This document shows positions 60,507-64,000 of a stretch of 64,000 nucleotides of DNA, one piece after another. Source of the DNA: an uncultured Flavobacterium sp. (GTDB lineage: Bacteria > Bacteroidota > Bacteroidia > Flavobacteriales > Flavobacteriaceae); assembly GCA_943912855.1 (NCBI GenBank), contig CALTVC010000010.1, forward strand, positions 1 through 64,000, written 5' to 3'. The notes below the pieces were generated by a model. That model saw nothing but the letters and a program-made list of their open reading frames with translations, was not told the DNA's origin and ran no database searches. Within the stretch, counting starts at the first letter, position 1. Every line of letters starts with the position of its first letter. The translations under genes were made by a program, and so were the position numbers.

Positions 60507-62780
60507 CTACTGAACGCTTGCCTGGTACAACCTGAGTTCGCCATAGGTAAATTCATCGCCGTACTTTTCTTTAAGCGGACCAAGGGCAGTTTCGGTATAA
60601 CCCTCAAAAGCTTTCGCCAGAGCGGTTATTTTATCCTCAGGCAGTATATCGGTCAGTTTTATCCTTCCGGCCTGTATAAGGCCTGCCAAATGGCTTTGTA
60701 TGGTGGTTTCGGTCAACTTTCGTTGCGCCGCGATTTCCTTAATGCTCAGTTTTTGTTGCCAAAGCTCAAAAGTTTCCTCCAGTGTAGATTTCTTCTTTTC
60801 GGTTTTTTTCTTTTTCGGCAGATAACGTTCGTCTTCAAAATCATCATCGTCATCCTCTACCAGCGCCACAGGATTTTGCTTCATAATTTCCAGTATCGAC
60901 GCAATCTTATCGGCTTTATAACTTTGAATTTCAGGTGTGTTAAGGCTTTCCTTGTCTATGGTACTCCCTGTAGCCAATACTTCGGCAAGGGTACGGGCAC
61001 GAAGCATTTTTAGTACCGCGTTGGTTTGCATTTGCTCCAGCTCCGTCAATTCTTCAAAAAACGCTTTGGAACGTTTCAGTTTACGCACTTCCAGCATTTT
61101 ACTGTACAGGCTAGTAGCAATGCTGTCCATTGTTGGAAAAAAATAGTTTACCGCAGCGGTTACTCGCTCCTTTACAAAATCGGTGTCCACTTCCTCTGAC
61201 GAGAAAATACGTTCAAGTTGTGCTACAAATTTAATCGCTGCACCTATGAGGCTATGTATGCGGTCTTCCTGTTGACGTGCCCACTGAGCATGCGGTTTTT
61301 TTATGGTTTTTTCACCCTCGTAGTTGTAGCTGGCTTTATGCTGTTGCCATTGTGTTGCCAAATTTGCCCACGAAAAACTGTCTTTCAAATAAGTAAGTGC
61401 AAAAGACATTGTTTCCTTTCGGAGTGAGCTGGCAAGTTCCTCTTCCTCTGCCCTGCCCTGGGCATACTGCATTACGTCTTCATCGTTGCTAATGCCATTC
61501 ATACGCACCGGAGAAAGCAAAATAAGCCCCTCTAACGAACGCAAACGCGAAAGAGCAACATAGGCTTGCCCAGGCATGAAAACCTGGCTTACATCGAGCA
61601 CAGCTTTATCAAACGTTAAACCTTGGCTCTTATGTACGGTTATTGCCCATGCCAAACGCAACGGATAGTGCACGAACGTACCCAAAACCTCCTCTTTTAC
61701 TTCCTTCGTATTTTCGTCAATGGTATAGCGTACGTTTTCCCATTCGTATTTTTCTACGGCTATGGTAACATTATCTTCAGGGAAATGCACCATGATCTCG
61801 CTATCGGTCAGGGATTTTATGATGCCTATTTTTCCGTTGAAATAACGTTTCTCAGGCGAGAGGTCGTTTTTAATAAACATTACCTGAGCATCTACCTTAA
61901 GTTTAAGCAACTGGTCTACCGGAAAAATTTTCTCAGGAAAATCGCCTACAATTTCAGGAAGGTAGCTGTATTCCTTACCGTCTAAATCTTCCAATGCCTG
62001 AGCATTCATAGTATCGGCTTTAGCATTGTGCGTAGTCAGCGTTATATAACCGGGATGATTCTTCAGGTCGAAACCGGGATTTACAAATTCATTCAGTACC
62101 GTCAGGTCCTCTTTCGTAACCATGTTGTTTCTCAGGTTATTCAAAACGGCTATAAAACGCTCGTCGCTTTGGCGGTAAATTTTATCGAGTTCTATGTACA
62201 GTGGCGGATTTTCCTGTACTACATGACTGTGGAAGAAATATTTACCTCTGTAAAAATGCTGCAATACCGTCCATTCTTCATTTTTTACAACGGGAGGTAA
62301 TTGTAGTAAATCTCCTATAAAAAGAACTTGTACCCCACCAAAAGGAATATTACGCTGACGGATGCTACGCAATGTGTAGTCAATTGCATCAAGCATATCA
62401 GCACGTAACATACTCACTTCATCTATAACCAACAGTTCCATATTCTGGATAACCGCTTTCTTTTCACCACGCATCGTGAAATGTCTTTTAAGCGTTCCTT
62501 TATTTTCAAAACGCACATATTCAGACAGATGATTCCTATCGTACGTAGGTAAGAAACCTGCAAACGGCAACTGGAACATACTGTGTATGGTTACCCCACC
62601 CGCATTAAGCGCAGCAATACCCGTAGGTGCTACAACAACAACATTCTTTTGAGTAGTACGGATAATCTCCTTGAGCAGTGTAGTCTTACCCGTACCTGCC
62701 TTCCCCGTAAGGAAAATAGAACGGTTGGTTTGATTTATAAAGCGTAAGGCGTATTCAGCTGTGGCAGAGCGTGTTTGCAT
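60507..62780 (-). CDS. PIF1/RecD-like helicase with C-terminal helix-turn-helix
   Basis: This gene encodes a 757-aa SF1B helicase. Motif I is FLTGKAGTGKTTLLKEI (about 21-37), motif II LLVIDEVSMLRADML and motif III FIGDLLQLPPV. The C-terminal core has AITVHKSQGLTFDKAVLD and AYVALSRLRSLEGLILL. The last part (about 660-757) has a Lys/Glu-rich stretch and a winged helix (FELWQQKLSIKEIAAQRKL), of the kind that binds DNA in RecQ-like proteins. It probably unwinds DNA in replication or repair. Confidence 0.93.
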   Translation of the reverse strand: MQTRSATAEYALRFINQTNRSIFLTGKAGTGKTTLLKEIIRTTQKNVVVVAPTGIAALNAGGVTIHSMFQLPFAGFLPTYDRNHLSEYVRFENKGTLKRHFTMRGEKKAVIQNMELLVIDEVSMLRADMLDAIDYTLRSIRQRNIPFGGVQVLFIGDLLQLPPVVKNEEWTVLQHFYRGKYFFHSHVVQENPPLYIELDKIYRQSDERFIAVLNNLRNNMVTKEDLTVLNEFVNPGFDLKNHPGYITLTTHNAKADTMNAQALEDLDGKEYSYLPEIVGDFPEKIFPVDQLLKLKVDAQVMFIKNDLSPEKRYFNGKIGIIKSLTDSEIMVHFPEDNVTIAVEKYEWENVRYTIDENTKEVKEEVLGTFVHYPLRLAWAITVHKSQGLTFDKAVLDVSQVFMPGQAYVALSRLRSLEGLILLSPVRMNGISNDEDVMQYAQGRAEEEELASSLRKETMSFALTYLKDSFSWANLATQWQQHKASYNYEGEKTIKKPHAQWARQQEDRIHSLIGAAIKFVAQLERIFSSEEVDTDFVKERVTAAVNYFFPTMDSIATSLYSKMLEVRKLKRSKAFFEELTELEQMQTNAVLKMLRARTLAEVLATGSTIDKESLNTPEIQSYKADKIASILEIMKQNPVALVEDDDDDFEDERYLPKKKKTEKKKSTLEETFELWQQKLSIKEIAAQRKLTETTIQSHLAGLIQAGRIKLTDILPEDKITALAKAFEGYTETALGPLKEKYGDEFTYGELRLYQASVQ

Positions 62781-62838
62781 TCTAATTGGATTGTAAAAGC
62801 GAAAATAATCAATTTATAAGAAAATATTCTGTTTGATG

Positions 62839-62869
62839 CAAAAAAAATGCTTCCAGTCTGGAAGCATTT
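62839..62869 (-). terminator. Terminator of the OmpH-like gene
   Basis: AAATGCTTCCAG and CTGGAAGCATTT are inverse arms with T7 after them on the minus strand, about 20 nt past the stop codon of the OmpH-like gene. Confidence 0.88.
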
Positions 62870-62888
62870 CTTATATCATGAACCGATA

Positions 62889-63479
62889 TTATTTCTTTTC
62901 AGTTTTAGCAGGCTCAGCTTTTGGAGCTTCAGCACTACCTTTTGTAGACTTGTAGGTATCGTTTATTTCTTTAAGTACTTCATCTGTAATATCATAGCTA
63001 TCTTTTGCATAAAGCACTGTAGCAGCATCACCCGTACCATAAATGTAATCGTAACCTTTTTTCTTGCCGTATTCTTTAATGTATTTACGAAGCTGGCTCA
63101 CAATGGTATCACGCTTTACACCAAATTCTTTTCCAAATTCATCTTGGAATGTTTGTTGTTTAACACGTAGTTCCTGTTCCCTTTTTTGAAGTTGCTGGCC
63201 TTTAAGCTGAGCCCATTCAGGACCTTTAGTACGAGCCTCACCTTGTGCGGCAGCCATATCTATCCTTAGCTGTTCGGCATCCTTCTGAAGTTCGCGGCCA
63301 AGTTCGTCCTCTTTTATTTTTGCACGATCTTCCCAGTCTTTAAGCTCATCAGATTTTTCTGTTAGTTTTTGAGTATCCACATAAGCAGTTTTAAAACCTG
63401 ATGCAGCCGGAGCCGATGATTCCTTGTTGCAGGCAATAAGTGAAAGAGCGGCACCTAATATTACAAGTGATTTTTTCAT
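62889..63479 (-). CDS. OmpH/Skp-family periplasmic chaperone, lipoprotein-like
   Basis: This gene encodes a 196-aa protein. The hydrophobic start ends in LSLIACNKES, so it is probably a lipoprotein (Cys 17). The Skp/OmpH pattern follows: AYVDTQKLTEKSDELKDWED, a long charged coiled coil rich in Lys, Glu and Gln (to about 130), then GKKKGYDYIYGTGDAATVLY and AKDSYDITDEVLKEIND. A Lys/Pro/Glu tail ends it. Skp proteins hold outer-membrane proteins in the periplasm. Confidence 0.9.
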   Translation of the reverse strand: MKKSLVILGAALSLIACNKESSAPAASGFKTAYVDTQKLTEKSDELKDWEDRAKIKEDELGRELQKDAEQLRIDMAAAQGEARTKGPEWAQLKGQQLQKREQELRVKQQTFQDEFGKEFGVKRDTIVSQLRKYIKEYGKKKGYDYIYGTGDAATVLYAKDSYDITDEVLKEINDTYKSTKGSAEAPKAEPAKTEKK

Positions 63480-63713
63480 TTTCTAAAATAGAGGTTTAAA
63501 ATTTTTCGTAAAAGTAATAATTATGTTCTATGTACCAAAAAGAGTACATTTTTTTCAATTTTCTGTGGTATAAATTTTCATTATACCAATACTAAACATT
63601 TATAAAGGTTTTCAATTAAAACCAGCTTAAAATAAAGCGTTTTAAGCCACTTTTAAAAAATGGCAACCCAAACGGACATTATAAACACCAAAACCCTAAC
63701 AAAAGGGCTTATT

Positions 63714-64000
63714 TTAATTTTTAGTGTTTTTCAGCACGTAAATATGCGATGAATACTCCATGTTTTTAGAAGCTTTAAGATTTGACACCAATCCGCGCCA
63801 AAAACCGCCAATAAAATTCATTTTCCCGGTTTTGTATTTTTCAGAAAGCAAACTCACATAAAAACTGTCAAATTTCATTGGAAGGATTTCAACCAAATCC
63901 ATTTGCTGCTGCCCGAAAAGTTTTTTTATGGATGTTTTGCTAAAATGCCACAAGTGCCTCGGAACATCATAAGCCGCCCAAAATGCTCCATAATATTGAG
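63714..64000 (-). CDS. C-terminal part of a class I SAM-dependent methyltransferase (cut by window edge)
   Basis: The minus-strand frame is open from the right edge to the stop codon at 63714. It reads QYYGAFWAAYDVPRHLWHFS, followed by KTSIKKLFGQQQMDLVEILP. The YDVPRHLWHFS segment is typical of methyltransferase_23-type domains near the C-terminus. The SAM-binding motifs would lie outside the window. The visible frame extends upstream of the TTG at 63953, so that is not the start. The substrate is unknown. Confidence 0.85.
   Translation of the reverse strand, partial: QYYGAFWAAYDVPRHLWHFSKTSIKKLFGQQQMDLVEILPMKFDSFYVSLLSEKYKTGKMNFIGGFWRGLVSNLKASKNMEYSSHIYVLKNTKN

Noticed and set aside
63714..63953. 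Complete 79-aa gene starting at 63953
   Set aside because: That codon is TTG, and the frame stays open to the window edge with methyltransferase-like sequence, so the gene is cut off.

Overview
The window looks like chromosomal DNA of a Flavobacterium-like member of the Flavobacteriaceae (Bacteroidota). The evidence is two cell-surface proteins with type IX secretion C-termini (one type B, one type A), a SUF iron-sulfur operon with the DUF59/DUF2480/DUF3078 neighbours usual in this group, many -7 promoter boxes of the form TAnnTTTG in place of sigma70 boxes, few Shine-Dalgarno sites, and the gene set pgk / LysM-transglycosylase / DUF4837. No rRNA, tRNA, CRISPR array, integrase or transposase was recognised.

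Layout. 1-10.2 kb: the start of a cut-off secreted-protein gene, then one giant repeat-built surface protein (3306 aa, minus strand). 10.3-13.7 kb: hflX, then a TetR/MFS pair with a palindrome over its promoter. 13.7-18 kb: minus-strand iron-sulfur block (sufS, lipoprotein, sufE, DUF59, DUF2480, DUF3078). 18.2-26.6 kb: DUF1573 and DUF1349 proteins, a LuxR-type regulator, an M1 peptidase, a sulfurtransferase, a CtpA-like protease, DUF4349 and rnpA. 26.7-32.1 kb: an AT-rich orphan gene with a HEPN-like look, then the second iron-sulfur block (HesB/IscA-type carrier, sufB, sufC, a four-helix-bundle gene, sufD), with inverted-repeat cassettes in three of its gaps. 32.3-38 kb: an MBL hydrolase and an S8 protease, followed by an accessory island with copies of the 3' end of the protease gene at its boundaries. 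38.1-48.9 kb: a two-component system, small secreted Thr-rich genes, kup, OmpA, an Xre pair, ogt, 3-hydroxyanthranilate dioxygenase and corA with a striking leader. 49-64 kb: an S24 repressor-like regulator, three secreted proteins of unknown role, GNAT, DUF4837, transglycosylase, pgk, holB, DoxX, a propeller protein with a T9SS tail, a PIF1/RecD-like helicase, an OmpH/Skp-like protein and a cut-off methyltransferase.

Two systems stand out. (1) The accessory island holds three overlapping minus-strand genes: a free-standing colicin E3-type ribonuclease domain (112 aa), a 102-aa acidic protein in the immunity/antitoxin position, and an ImmA/IrrE metallopeptidase. This looks like a toxin-antitoxin-protease module and sits between decayed copies of the S8 protease 3' end. 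(2) The corA Mg2+ channel gene has a roughly 105-nt leader with a 14-residue ORF beginning Met-Asp-Asp-Asp and two mutually exclusive hairpins. One hairpin contains the leader stop codon; the other ends 4 nt before the corA start. The arrangement fits a Mg2+-sensing translational attenuator that works by ribosome destabilisation on acidic residues. A third item is a four-helix-bundle gene inside an inverted-repeat-bounded cassette within the suf operon, beside two short empty cassettes with the same ends.

All calls come from reading the sequence. Family names are from recognised motifs and no database search was run.
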